A stretch of 64,000 nt of DNA from Beta vulgaris subsp. vulgaris (GCF_026745355.1 NC_079202.1:5601158-5665157), one strand, 5' to 3'. Shown: positions 34,658-48,139, counted from the first letter of the stretch. The notes: generated by a model not told the origin, from the letters alone. Translations and numbers: made by a program.

Positions 34658-35923
34658 TCTATACAAATATAATAAAAGGTGTGCTTGACAATGTCTATGC
34701 GCCACGTGGCACCTCATTCTCCCACTAGAATTTTGTCATGTATACAATTAACCAATAATAAGTCAGATGATCATTATTTAAAAAATATATATGCTCAAGC
34801 TTAAGCTCAAACCCCTGACCTGAGGTAAGAAATCTAAAGACTCACCATTTGAGCTAACACCTTTTAATGATTCATATTTCCATAAAATAAGGAATATGTT
34901 TGTAAAGAATTTAGTAGTGTGGCAGTCAACGCCTACTTGCACCCAAGTTTAATTTTCTTATTCGTTTTTTTCCTTGCAATCATCCCCTTGCTCGATCTTC
35001 ACTTTCGAAATTTATCATGAATATTACACTCCTTTACTAAGCAGTACAAAATATACTTGCTATTAATCGAACTTTAAAAATTGTTGTTAGAAAATAAGGA
35101 TTAAGAGATGGATTTCAAAGGTCAGACGACATCGTCCATAAAGAAGGTCAGTGAAACTGTTAATCTTAGCACAAATTTGTTGATTGCATATATAATTTAA
35201 TTCGTTAATCACTCAAAGCATGTTAATATTCTCATTGCACATTTAAGTTCAATTATCAATTCGGTAATTCATAAGTTTGTAACTGAAATCTACCCCTCTC
35301 TATATGTATATATAACTAATAGTTATGATAATTGCATGATCCCAAAACTTTATTTGTTGTTCCTCATCAAGAAGGTATTAGCTAATCTGGCATAATTTTG
35401 TTTGTTTTTGGGATAGATGGAACTTTTTTTCCGATTCTCTTTTGTTTATTTAACTGATTCGTTTTCTCTTGGTATAATTTTTTGTCAGAGGATTTCTCTT
35501 TTTCTAGTTAGATTATAATACCTCAAGAGTTTTGAGTACATCAATCCACTTTTATGTTAATTGTACTGATGTTGGTGTGTGAAGTAGTTACTCATGGAAC
35601 TAGCTGGATATGGAGCGTAATTTAATTTGGTGATGTAGTGTTGGGTTAAACGTTGGGTAGGCTGGTAGAGCAAGTCATGCAATCAAAAAGTTAAACTGAT
35701 TATGACAAATAAACAGTTATGATTGTTATAAATCAATAACAATTGGATTGTGAATTTGTGTTTAGTTAACCAATGTCAAAGTAATGATCCTTGTTTTGAC
35801 ACAAACATTTAGTATTTAAAACGTTACAAAAGAAAACCACACGATAAACAATAGAAACAATATTTAAACCATACAACAAATTAAACAATAGCCCTCCGAG
35901 GCAATGCCCGAGCCACACACTAG
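34658..35923 (+). mobile_element. Helitron family B abutting the previous copy
   Basis: It starts TCTATACAAATATAATAAAA at the base after the previous CTAG. The 3' end has CCGAGGCAATGCCCGAG, a spacer and CTAG/T. It shares GTCTATGCGCCACGTGGCAC and the AACCCCTGACCTGAGG region with the copy at 15576. 1266 bp without Rep/helicase. Confidence 0.7.
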
Positions 35924-36169
35924 TTTCAGTGTTACAAGTTGTCAATGATAAAACATGTAACTGATAACCAACTATATCAGAAAACATAAGGGGGTAATGA
36001 TTGACTTGAATGGTGTCCTAGATCTAAGTATGACAGATGTACTTGCAATTAAACATGTTGATTAGGCCGAGCTAGCCCAACTTACCTCGGCCCTTGAGGC
36101 TATGAGCAGGTCCTCCACTCATCTTACCATCTAGGCAGGTGGGTCACAGGTTAATAAAATGCAACCTAG

Positions 36170-37237
36170 TGTAGACACAAAATTGTGTTCCCATGTAACT
36201 ATCAATTATGAAATATACCATCGTCCTAAATTGTCCGGTCCAAATGAAGAGCAATCCAACAAGCTAAGTCCAAAAGGCGTTTCGAAAATATAAAGGATTG
36301 TTCATGATAATTAGTTAAAGGATTGTTCATGATAAATCCCAATCTTAAAGACCCAATTAATTAATTTTGGTAAATAATTTTATTTTTAAAATATTTATTA
36401 TTCTTGGTAATTACGTTTTAAAGGATATTTCGAAAATCATATTTTATTCACTAAGATAGATGATTTCAAATTTTAAAGGATAAATTTCATGCAAGGATAA
36501 AAAAGAATCTTAAAACAATCAAAAACCGGCCAGATCAACATTGCGTCTGACCCAACGTATTGCGCGAGCACAACATCGATGTCGTATAGAATTTCTAAAA
36601 ACGCAAAACAAGTGCGCTGGACGCATGAGCCATGCGCTAGGCGCACAACCCATGCTTGTCGCGCTCCGAGCTCACACTTCGTGCGCATATCGTACGGTTT
36701 TCTCTTATCTTTTCTGTATCGTTATCGGTTCCCTTTGCCTATTAGCTATGTTTCTTTGAACGTTTTCCCTATGCTTTGACACATTTTAATACTTTGAATA
36801 CACAACTTCATACCTTATAAAACTTAACAACTCACATTCAAATACATGTTCAAACACTCATTTAAATAAATTTTAACTAGCTTTCAAACTCATATTTCAA
36901 GCTTTAAGATTGCTCCTCCCGCTGATTGTTACATAAGACCCAGGCGACAAAGGTCTTATTCATGAGGATCAATTTCAATTTAATTCCTTTGTTACTAACA
37001 ATCTATTTGTCATAATATAGGTCTTGAAGAAATTGACGCTATTCTATACATTCGGCTTTAATATCCCTTCTTTATATATATATATATATAATATACATAT
37101 ATACATATATATACATATATACATATATACATATATATACATATATACATATATACATATATATACATATATACATATATATACATCTATATATATACAT
37201 ATATGTATATATATATACATATATGTATATATATGTA

Positions 37238-37282
<45 letters not shown>

Positions 37283-37469
37283 ATATATAGATATATGTAT
37301 ATATATGTATATACATATGTATATACATACATATATATATATATCTATATCTATATATATATGTATATGTATGTATATATATATATATATATATAATAAT
37401 ATATATTTATAATATATATTATGTATGTATATATATGTATATGTATATGTATATGTATGTATATGTATG

Positions 37470-37513
<44 letters not shown>

Positions 37514-37534
37514 CATATATACATATACATATAC

Positions 37535-37601
<67 letters not shown>

Positions 37602-38043
37602 GAGAGAGAGAGAGAGCTCATTACATAAGAAATGAGAATTAATCTCAACCACACGATTGGATTAGAGTTACAACACTTGTTCATTAGAGTTATACCCCCA
37701 AACAAATTTTGAGCCCAAAAAAAAATTGATTTTTTTTCTAATATTCTTCTTTTGGAGTTACATCACTTTTTCATTAGAGTTACATCACTTATTCATAAGA
37801 GTTATAGTGCGTAAAATTCATTTTTATTTCTCATGTAAGTATGCATTCTTATATGAACTCACTTCTATATATATATAGATATATATTATATTCATATGCA
37901 TGATTGTATGATTTAATGCTTTAATCACCTCACATGTTTATTATAGTTAATCACAAACCTAAAGAGATGTTGTAATGTTAAATTCAGATAAATTGGACAA
38001 TTGAATTAGGTTCCCAATAATTTGATTGTATAATAATATGTCA
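36170..38043 (+). repeat. 5' LTR of the LARD-like element
   Basis: It aligns with the right LTR in blocks: CAAGCTAAG.CCAAAAG, the GCGC-rich part, TTACATAAGACCCAGG, and the end TTTGATTG.ATAATA.ATGTCA. It contains the AT/GA microsatellite block 37072-37616. The interior after it opens CCAAAAACGGCGCCAGC. Confidence 0.75.
37072..37616. repeat. Compound microsatellite (ATAC/AT)n then (GA)n
   Basis: About 465 bp of TATATACATATATACA-type repeats are followed from 37538 by about 78 bp of GA repeats with one GG interruption. ORFs in all frames here are repeat translations. The matching point of the 3' LTR lacks the block, so it expanded after insertion or is copy-specific. Confidence 0.95.
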
Positions 38044-40395
38044 CCAAAAACGGCGCCAGCTTTCCAGCTTTTCCGTTGTTCAATATTGTCGGTTTATTTG
38101 CCGATTTTCGATCCATCTTTGCATTAACGTTGATGATCACTTTTAGGATATCTTTTTCAAACAAAAGCTGACCTAATTCAAACATAAAAATCGATATTTT
38201 CACACATATCATTTAAGGTTGAGTTTATCCTAAAAAGTACATCTATATAAGTGATCATGATATAGTTCAAGTCGTCATGCATGTTATCCCATCCTATCTC
38301 ATCCCTTCTATCCAACCAATCTTCCTTATCATATCTATATATCCTATCATGTTCCATCTCTTACAAAAAAAACATATCGTTTTCAAATTCAATCTTATAC
38401 CGTCTTTTATTCTATCTTTTTCCGAAAACATTTACTAATCATCATCTTACCACACGTTCAAAAAAAATATTTAAAAATAAATGCATCATTGTTCACCATC
38501 ATCTTTTCCAATAAAGATAAAAATAAATAAAGGGTCCCTTTCAAAAATAAATTTCGAAAATTCTAAATCCAGTCCAAATTAAAAAATCCTAATTCAACCA
38601 ACTAATCCAATCCAATTCATTTACATTCATTTTAGTCCCATGTGCATTAGAGTCCACTTACATTCATATTAGGCTCATTTGAGTCCTTGCATTCATGTTA
38701 GACCCACTAGCATTAGAGTACATCTACGGCCCATATAAGTCTAGTCCTTGTCAAAATCTAAGCCCATTTGCATCTCTATGTAAGCCCTAGTCAAATACAA
38801 TTTCAAATTAATATAGGACGAAGTCCAAAGTCTAAAATTTTTCAACCTTTCAACCTTTAAGCCTAGTGAAGTCCCTAAGGCTATAACGACAACCTTTAAG
38901 TTTAACGAGGCTAGTCACCTTTAAGCCATAACGGCACCCTTTGAAACTAGCAAAGCTGGTCATCCTAATATCATAACAACACCCTTTGAGATTAGCGAGG
39001 CTACTCACACTTAAGACCATATCGGTATCCTTGCGAAGCTAGTCATAATTAATGCCATAGCGATAGACCCTTAAAGTTTAGTGAAGCTACTTACCTTTAA
39101 GACCATAACAACACCCTAGTCATCCTTTAAACCATCGAGTCTGGCAAAGCCATTCATCTCTAAGTCCAGGTCACAAAGGCTACCCATTAAGTCTAGCGAA
39201 GCTAATACCTTATTGTCATAAAGTCTCACTCATTAAGTCTAGTCTACTTGCATAGTCCAGTCTATATCTGCATTTGCATATAGTTAGGCCCATACTACTC
39301 CAAAACCCGCATCCATTTCAAGTCCTCCTTTTCATTTCCCATTTCCATTTCTCATTTTCATTTCCCATTTTTGTTTCCCGTTTCCAATTTCCATGTCTAA
39401 TTTTCATTTCTCATCTCGAAAATCATTTCCAGAAACTTATAAGTGAGGTCCACTCGATTATGTTCATGATCGGTGGAGAGATTACAATTTAGGAATGCCT
39501 AATAGAGAAACAAAAAAGTGAGTCCACTTTAGGGCTCATTGAAAGAATTATTACCAAATCGACTTCACTTAGAGTCATGAGATTACTTTTGACCGTCATC
39601 ATAGTAGAGGCTCGATCACTTTTATAGGGTCTATTTCAAAAAAAAAATCCAAAAGGTGCAACCTAAAGTTTACCAGTAAAAACATCAAGTGTTGGATCCT
39701 GTCAATGTATTGCAAACCATGGTTGATGATGATATATTTCTACTACTTCCTACCACGGGGATCAACATCATCAACAATTAATTGCTTAGTGTAACACCCC
39801 CAAATAATTTACTTTTAAATATAATAATAAATGAGTAATTTAGCAATATTACCGCTACGTGACTTTCACGCTTTCAGCAACCAACTACTAACTAACCAAA
39901 GAACTTGTAGCGAAAGACTTAACCAAAACAGATGACTTAACTCGTTATGATTATGAATAAATATTATCTCAATCTTAAAACAAATAAAGGTAAACAAGGC
40001 AAAACTTCGCAACATTTTAGCAATATTACCGCTAGGTCAACACCCCCTTCCAGGCATGCTCCCACGCACGTCCATAGTTCACACGCAAAACTTCTCACCA
40101 AAAGGTAAACAAGGCAAAACCAAATAGGAAATGAAATACGAGTCAATATAACATTGAGTACTTTACCTACAAGATAGGTAACACATTTACTAGTTCGCAA
40201 CATCTTATATGTCAAAATCTCCTTAACTAATAATTCAAGAATAACCTCTTTCCAAATAACTTAGATTAAAATAATTCTGAAAATAATTTTCTTCTCATCT
40301 CATCTCCTCTAATTAAGGGTCTAATTTTTTTTCAAATCCCCACCATAAAAGAGAAAATCAATACAGTAAATATTTAAAATGTATTTAAATAACTC
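38044..40395 (+). other. Interior of the LARD-like element, left part
   Basis: No protein domain. At 38850-39250 lie about seven degenerate copies of a 50-60-bp unit with AGCGAAGCTAGTCACCTTTA and ACCATAACGACACCCT. At 39320-39420 lies a TTTCATTTCCCATT pyrimidine repeat. Such tandem repeats are common in gag-pol-less retroelements. Confidence 0.5.
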
Positions 40396-42027
40396 CACTA
40401 GTGGAATAAAATGCAAGGATTGTGCGGTCAAAACAGCCCTAGGGGCTGCATTTTTGGCACGCAACCCTTGCCGTAGCAGCCCTTCAGCAAAAATGAAGTG
40501 TTGCGACTTTTGACCGCAACCCTTCACTACCAAGGACTGCGGTTTTTGACCGCAACCCTTCATTACTAAGGGATGCGGTTTAGGCCCAAAACAAGCTAAG
40601 AACCCTTCCACTATGGAAGGGCTACAATTTTGGGCCTAAATCGCATCCCTTGTATGTATAAAGGGCTGCGATTTTGACCATAACCACATGCCTTTTGACC
40701 TAAAATTTTTTTTAAAGATTCTTTTTGCATTTTTTTTAGGAAAAATTGACGATATATGTCTCAACTTTGGGTGATAATTTTTAAAAGGTCTGAACTATTG
40801 ATTAACCTGTGTAGGTCCCAACTTTAGGGGGTATTAACTTGTAGCGGGCCTTAGTGACTTGAAACTACCTTAATAGGTCATAACTTGTAAAACTTGGGTC
40901 ACACCAGAAGGGTTAATTGAGGTAGGGAAGTGGGAACTAGGTGAGATTTAAAAAAAAATCGTCAGTTTTAAGTCACCGAGGCCCGCTAAAAGTTAAGACC
41001 CTCGAAAGTTGAGATCTACACAGGTTAATCAATAGTCCAAACCTTTTAAAAATTATCGCCCAAAGTTGAGACCTCTATTGTCAACTTTTCCTTTTTTTTT
41101 TTACTTCTGAATATATCAAGAAATTTACAACATAAACTACTAATATTGAAAAGCTACACAAATGCTAAATGCCTAATATAACACCTAATCATAATCATAA
41201 TTAAATATAATTATCACCATTAAAAACCTACAATACAACATAATTTCAAGAAAAACAAAAGATTGAGAGCAACTGCTACCTAACATAAATTCTCGGAACA
41301 TTCTTTGAAGTCACAAAACACGAAATGCTCAAACTCAATACATCTAATAGAAGACAAAGTTCAACTTGAACTAGAAAAAGATTTACTTCAGAGAGAAATT
41401 TACAGTGACGTAGCGAGCGATTTCGAAGGAAGTGGAAGAGGCAAGCACAATTTATGCCGATGAGACCTAGATTGGTATTGTTGCATCGCTGCTGGTTGCC
41501 GCTATTGTTATGTTGTTGTGGTTTGTTGGCGTGAGAAAGAAGAGAGCAGGGTGAGAGAGAAGGGTGTTGCGTCGTTGTTGGTTGTCGCTATTGTTGTGGT
41601 ATGTTGGCGCGAGAGAGAAGGGAGAAGAAGGCGTGATTGACGTGAGATTGTGTTTGTGAGATTGTGTGTGAAAAACCCTACTACCCGCTTAACATTTATT
41701 AAGGCCCACACAATTCCTTTCAAAGTTATTAAAAAAAAGCCCATATAGGGTTGCGGTTAGCCCAAAACTGCAACCCTTTATTACTTATAGGGCGTGAGAG
41801 AGAAGGGAGAAGGAGGCATGGTTGACGTGATATTGTGTTTGTGAGAAACCCTACTCCCACTTAACATTTTATTAAGGCCCGCACAATTCCTTTCTCAATT
41901 ATTAAAAAAGAGCACAAAAAGGGATGCATTTAGCCCAAAAACCACATCCCTTTATTACTTACAGGGCTGCGGTTTTCGGCTAACCGCAACCCTGCACTAT
42001 TAAGCGCTGCGTTTTTTTCCACAAGTG
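40396..42027. mobile_element. Non-autonomous CACTA element, AAGGGCTGCGGTT family
   Basis: Ends CACTAGTGGAATAAAATG and (reversed) CACTTGTGGAAAAAAACG, with a perfect CTC duplication (40393-40395 and 42028-42030). AAGGGCTGCGGTT / AACCGCAACCCTT repeats fill both subterminal regions. A MITE sits inside at 40739-41092. No transposase. Confidence 0.88.
40739..41092. mobile_element. Long-arm MITE nested in the CACTA element
   Basis: The left arm AGGAAAAATTGACGATATAT, then CTCAACTTTGGG and GATTAACCTGTGTAGGTC, is repeated inverted at the right end. The arms exceed 110 bp and run into T tracts on both sides, hiding the target duplication. A one-sided fragment occurs near 23270. Confidence 0.75.
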
Positions 42028-43976
42028 CTCCATAAAATATTGATTAGAATTTTGAATCCAAAAGTTTAACAAATCCAAGTTTGGCGCCATATTACCGCCA
42101 AAATAATTTAAAACGAGTGAAATTACTTAGATACTCTTTGCTTAAAATATCTATTTTAGAAAATGAATATTTAATTACTAAAATAAATACACAAAATATG
42201 GGGTATTACATGCAGTGTATCCCTAATTCAAAAGGCTTAGTCTTTTGATTCCAGATTTCTAAGTCGAGTACGAGAGTCGTTACCCTAAGCATTTATGTCC
42301 TTTTCCTTCGAGGCTATGTCACATTTAGGGCTTCATTTATTATAGTCTTTCTAGTTTTATTTCATTTTGTTTTTATTTTCATTCGCATGTCACCATCAGT
42401 TATGCTCCAAATTCGAAGATGAAATTTAAATCAACTAAATTACCTTAATTAATAAAAACTTTTTTTAAAAAAAAATCAAAAATATTATAATAAAAATAGA
42501 CACGGTTTGGATTATGAGTTATTTCCCTCTCCTTCCATCATTTAAAAAAGCCATCTATATAAAAACCATCCTCATGCTATCAAAATAAAAGAAATCCCTT
42601 AAAGCATACTCCTCTAATCCTTAACCCAAAATTACCCATCGCACCAAAGCTCCACTAATAAAAAGCCTTTAAACCATCCAATACCTTAAACCGTAAAATC
42701 TTGTGTGCAAGCCTCACTATATAAAAAAGAATCACTACCAAGGAAAAATAAAAGAAAAGAAAATTTCAAAGTGCGAATAAAAAAAAGTAAAAGCAAAAGA
42801 AGACGCACATAGCAACAATGCAAAAGAAAGAAAAAGCCAAATGCTAAGAAAAAAGTCAAGCTAGGGGGTTTGCACACAAGTTCCACCCTCATTTCAAAAT
42901 CCTTCAAACCTATATTCATGGTCCTTACCTTATCTAAACCAATTGAACATTCATAAAAACCTCAAACCTCAAATCTCAAACCTTTCAACCTTTCATCAAC
43001 CCTAACTCATTCTCCGAGATATGTCCAAGCCCGCTAGGTTGAGAACCCGAAAGGGTGGCCTAGGAAAAAAGTTAAGGCACACAAAATTAAATCAGATTTA
43101 GAACTACAAATGGTCTAATTCTGCAATGATACGTAGGAATCCTCATCTTGAGGTCCGACCAGTTCAATAAAATAAATTAATCAAGGTCTAATGATTTAAC
43201 TTTCTAGAATTAAGAATTTTACTCTTTCTAGATGTCGACATAAACTCGAGTCTGAACATGGCCACGTCAAAGCCTTTCCCACCTACATCTATATGATTCA
43301 AAATTTTAAACCTTTTATTTTCAGTCGAAACTATCCTTGTCCCTGAAGGACTCTCTTATAATTCCATGGTATCTGGTGATATCTAACTCTGCCTACATGA
43401 ACTCGCCAGCGAAGAAACTTCAAATGCTGCTTTGAACGCTCAATCCAAGATAAGTAGCTTTCTAATCTAGGTTTAGAGTGCCCAATTTAAGCTAAGCTTT
43501 CCCAAAGTGGGGGCTTCTTGTAAATGTGGTGGTTTTTGCAAATCAAATTCCGCAGATCTCACTTGCGGACCCCGATATTTATCAAAATAATTTTCGAAAA
43601 CCAACCTATCTATCTCTACCAATCCAGACCTCCTGACTTCGTAAACCCTAACATTGCATGATCATTCCATCTTCCTTAGCTTTGCATAACCTTAATCCTC
43701 GCATAGCGTCTCATGCATCATTAGAGAGTCTAAGTTTGTATCATTGCATCATTATGTGCACTTTTATTTGAGTTGTTTGCACCTATCTGCTAACATCTTT
43801 TTCTGTAGGTAAGCATATTACTTATAGTTACGGTCTTGCATAATAACTTTTTTTTATTAAACTAGCGAAATAAAGTTCAGTTCTAAATCGCAGAGCGTTT
43901 AGAATTATTCTCTATCCTGATATCGTGTACTCTGACTACTTTTGTTTTCCTACAACTCAGTCAAAGTGGGGGCTTC
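42028..43976 (+). other. Interior of the LARD-like element, right part
   Basis: No coding domain seen. Two polypurine-like tracts AAAGTGGGGGCTTC occur, one near 43515 and one directly at the 3' LTR (43963-43976). The first may be an accessory tract or an older LTR border. Confidence 0.45.
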
Positions 43977-45652
43977 TGTAGACACAAAATTGTGCTCCCC
44001 ACGTAGTACCCAATGATGAAACATAATTTCGTCCTAATAGTTCCGGTCCCAAGGAAGATGTATCACCCGACCCATACGAAGTCGATTATATCGTCACCAA
44101 TGCTCATCTAGGGCCAACAACCATCCTTAATAACCAACACAAGTTCTTACAGCATATTTTGTCCTTACTCATACCCACCCTATAATAACATTCTCATTCT
44201 TAGGAGGTCACCCTTTCCAAGACTACTCCCAGCTAAGCACTCTTAAGTACGAAGTAATAACTAAGAAAATGAGTTGCCTAAAAGAAAGATGCATCTTGTT
44301 GTAATTAATATCCTGCTAAATCCCTTTAAAGAAATCATGAGTGGTAATCAGGCACCCCCACTTGAGGACAACAACTACCTCGTTACGTCTGAGGAAGTTA
44401 TAAGGTGGGCCATAACGACCTGTGGGTTACCCAGCCTGGAAACTAATCCCATATTTGACCGCAGCCGGTGATATAACCCCAAGATCCTCACCCCACTATG
44501 CAGCTAACCTTGGATTAATTATCCACACGATCAGCACGTGGTCGTAGAGTTGTTCTTATACCAACTATAACACTCCGTCTTTGATAAAATAATGATCTAT
44601 CTAGCTCGTTTATTTGTTTCTTGTGATTGGATGGAGTGTTACAAAGAGCAATTGAACAAGCTAAGCCCAAAAGCATTTTAAAAATATAAAGTCTATCTAT
44701 TAAATCTAAGCCCAATTTTAAAGGCCTAATTAATTATTCCTCATAACTAATTGTATTCTTAATATTTTAATAATAATTATTCTTGATAATTAATTTTTAA
44801 AGGATATTTAAAAACTCGTATTTTATTCCCTCAATACAGCTGATTTTGGATTTAAAGGATATATTTCATCAAAAGATAAAAAATAATCTGAAAACAATCT
44901 GAAACTGAGAAAATCAAAATTGTGTCTGACGCAATGTATTATGCGCAGGCAACGTCAATACCGTATACAATTTCTTAAACGCAAAACAAGTGCGTCGAAT
45001 GCGCGAGCCGCACGCTAGGCGCACAGACCGTGCATGTCGCGCATGGTAGCACTATGTGCACATAACGCACGATTTTCTCTTATATTTTCCACGTCGTTTC
45101 AGTTTCCTTTTCCTATAAATAGATGCGTTTCTTCAAACGTTTTCCCCATGCTTTCACACGCTTTAATCCTTCGAATAAACAACTTTATACCTTATAAAAC
45201 TTAACAACTCACATGCAAATACATATTCAAACACTCCTTTAAATACATTCGTACCTAGCCTTAAAATTTATATTTCAAGCTTCAAGATTGCTTTTCACAC
45301 AGCTTGTTACATAAGACCCAGGTGAGAAAGGTATTATTCTTGAGGGTCAATTCCAATTTAATTCATTTGTTATTGACAATGTATGTGTCATAATGTAGGT
45401 TTTGAAGGAATTAATGCTCTTTTATACATTCTTCTTTAATCTTCCTTCTTTTTATATTATATCATATTCAATATTATATTCATATACATGATTATATGAT
45501 TTATAATCACCTCATGATTATATGATTTATAATCACCTCACATGATTATTAATTGCTAATCAAAGACTTAAATAAATATTCCAATGCTAAATTCGGATAA
45601 TTTGGACAATTGGATTAGGTTTCCAGTAATTTGATTGCATAATAACATGTCA
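43977..45652 (+). repeat. 3' LTR of the LARD-like element, interrupted
   Basis: It starts TGTAGACACAAAATTGTGCT and ends AACATGTCA. About 1.09 kb remain once the 585-bp insert at 44059-44643 is removed. TATAAATAGATGCG near 45113 is a candidate LTR TATA box. Confidence 0.75.
44059..44643 (-). mobile_element. Cassandra-like TRIM or LTR with a 5S rRNA segment
   Basis: A TG...CA insert (TGTATCACCC ... GGAGTGTTACA) sits in the 3' LTR, with AAGA on both sides (44055-44058 and 44644-44647). On the minus strand 44256-44202 resembles 5S rRNA: GGGTGACCTCC matches exactly (44213-44203), and the A-box region matches 13 of 16. Cassandra elements are the known plant TRIMs whose LTRs carry 5S sequence. I see only one 5S segment and no clear second LTR, so it may be a solo LTR or a diverged element. 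Confidence 0.65.
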
Positions 45653-47143
45653 CCAAAGATTAGTGTTTTCTGTGTTTAATGAACAAATATAGAATTAATA
45701 TTAAATGTATGGTATTAATATATATTGCTTCGTTAATTTAATTTCATAAATATAGACATGAATAATTATTAAGTAGAGGACATCAATAGAGGAATTTTAT
45801 TCTTGATCATATTCATACCCTCACCCCCGAACTCAATCTTTGGTTGATTGACCATTATTTATAGCGTCCTGACGGGAAAATATATATTGGTTAAGTCCAT
45901 CCCTAAATTGTCCCTACAATTTTCTGATATTCAAATTAGGTTCATGAATCTTCCGTAAAGACTTGTTGTCGACTTTTTCTATTTCAATACGTTTTTTAAT
46001 AACGAGGTAGTCAAATGTGCGCTCATCCCACATAGGTAATAAAAAATACGCCTACACCCAACCTAGTGAGGCCTGCTAGGATATCTGCCTAAAAGACGGC
46101 TTGTCCCACACAACTCACATAATATTTCTTTATACTTGAATTGAAAAGTAATAAAACAAGATAAAGTCAAGCCTAACTCATCCATCCCAACCCGCCCTGA
46201 ACCTGCCACATTACTCGCCAAACCTGGTAGCAAATGCACGTGTGCAACCTGCCTTATTCCAGCCCGCCAAAGTAACTAGATAGTCCAAATCTAGGCATGT
46301 TGTCTCAAGGTCCACTTAATTCAACCTTCGAGCTCCCCCCCCCCCCTATATAGCCTACCCAATTGATATCACTACTTGCAAGGTGATCTCTAAGCCCGAG
46401 AGCTCCCAAGATCTAGCTTCCTACACTCGCTTCAGATTTCCAACTCACTGATAAAATATAAAATTAAAGTTGTTATACTCATCACTTTATCCCTAGGGGG
46501 GTAGGTGTGGACAAGGTCGCCTCTAATACTCAAGATCTAAATTGACTATATAGATAGGAAATAGAAGTGAAGGTGAGCTTAATTATTATGAAGTGGTTAT
46601 ATGGTCTTAGTATCTGAGAAGGATATACATAGTGTTAAGCGCTAAGGGTAAAGATATTTGACCTTGGTACTTTAGGCTTATAAGCTTATAAGGGCAAATT
46701 GGTCCCTTAGTTAAAAATGATCATGGGTTAATCTCATTCGAAGTAAAAAAATACCCAATAGTACAAAAATAACAGAAGAACGACACATCATGGGTCATGA
46801 TATATGGATGGAAAATCAGGCATGAACTTTGGTAGGAGACCCATTGGTTGTGTCGTGCCTAATTTTGGATTTGGTTGGCTTGTCACGATAGACTTGTCTT
46901 TCGTGGCTAAGTCTATCACACGACTTTCCCGATACTATTATACAAAATATAGCTCTGCAAAAACAGAACATGGATAACAATGTGGGCCAAAAAGATTAAT
47001 GTGATAATGAAGCTGTGACTTGTTGGAAACACTGTCTTAGAAGCGAAAATCGCCCCGACTATGGTGCAACCGGAAGTGGCGTTGCCCCCCCAAGATTTCA
47101 CACAACTATTCCCCTTAATGTGCACTCAAATAAGGGAAATTAG
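45653..47143. other. Intergenic stretch without genes
   Basis: No coding exon or RNA gene recognised. A C run at about 46338-46347 is the only local oddity. Confidence 0.4.
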
Positions 47144-47520
47144 GAACTCATAATAATGCTCAGAACTAGAAAGAGAAAATCAGAAAGAAGAGAGGAAGAA
47201 TATATTGTTTTCTATATATTACTGAGGACAGCAAAACACTTTTTATAGCCAAAAACAAAGTGTAACTGAAGAGAGATTTTAGGATAGAAATATGCCAAAC
47301 TAAATTTGTCAAATTAAACCAGAAAAATAATCCATAAAAGCTCTCTATATTTAAGGAAAGAAAACAGATTTGGGGGAGAAAAATAAGCAACTGTTACAGC
47401 ACATTTAAAACAGAGTGGAATAGACTTTGTAACTGAAAAGCTTCATAAATCTGAACTCTCAGATACAACATGGCCCTTTTAGTCTATACCACAACTTCTG
47501 TTTGCATTATATCTCCAACA
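47144..47520 (-). repeat. Copia LTR, 3' copy
   Basis: On the minus strand it begins TGTTGGAGATATAATGC, right after the purine tract, and ends near GAGCATTATTATGAGTTC. It contains a TTTTTATAGCC-type segment. The reading frame in it is not a gene. Confidence 0.85.
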
Positions 47521-48139
47521 ATCCCCCACTAATGCAAAGGAAAACAAAATTAAACCAAAAGAAACAGTTCTGAGCATCTAAAAGGCTTGATACTTAAGTG
47601 CGTGGTATCTAGCGATTGAACCAACATATAGTGAAATTTGGATAACTTCTTTATCAAGAGAGTGGACGAATATGGAACTCTCTTAACCAAGAAATAACTC
47701 CCAACAACACATATCTCACCTTTGAACATTATGAGTTCCGCGATAACCAACTTACCAACGATGGCCATTATACTTGGGATGCTCATGAGTGCCCTTGAAA
47801 AAACTTGCCAAAGTCTTTTCATAGAAGGTGGCCAGACCTTCACACTCAAGTAGGTGATTTCATCAAGCCTATCACATAGACCACCCATACACTGGGATAT
47901 GAAATCATTAAGAGCTTTTGCTCAATCTCTCAACATAAAGGCGGTAAATTCATCAAGTCCGTCTCAATAGGACCACCCAAACCCTGGGATATGAATTCAT
48001 TAAAAGCTTAAACAGCTTAACCTCACAAAATGTACAAGTCATAGGAATGGGAAGAGTACAAAGAAATGAGTCTTTCCATGGCTTCGTTAGTCCACAAGAA
48101 GCCATGTGTAAACAAAGTCGGGTATCCACCATGAATTCC

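Larger units (their letters stand above)
36170..45652 (+). mobile_element. LARD-like LTR retroelement without gag-pol
   Basis: Related long direct repeats (36170-38043 and 43977-45652) start TGTAGACACAAAATTGTG and end ATGTCA. A polypurine tract AAAGTGGGGGCTTC directly precedes the right LTR, giving + orientation. The interior (about 4.3 kb without the nested CACTA) shows no gag, protease, RT or integrase, so replication would need a partner. ATGATACGTAGGAATCCTC near 43130 resembles interiors of Ty3 Tat-type relatives. No 5-bp duplication is visible. Nested inserts: CACTA at 40396 and a 5S-bearing element at 44059. Confidence 0.75.

Noticed and set aside
37024..37705. Several overlapping Tyr/Ile/His-rich frames
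   Set aside because: Translations of the ATAC/AT and GA microsatellite; not proteins.
38040..38070. Primer-binding site on the minus strand (TGGCGCCG) implying a minus-oriented element
   Set aside because: The polypurine tract next to the 43977 LTR fixes + orientation, and the motif would lie on the wrong side of the LTR.
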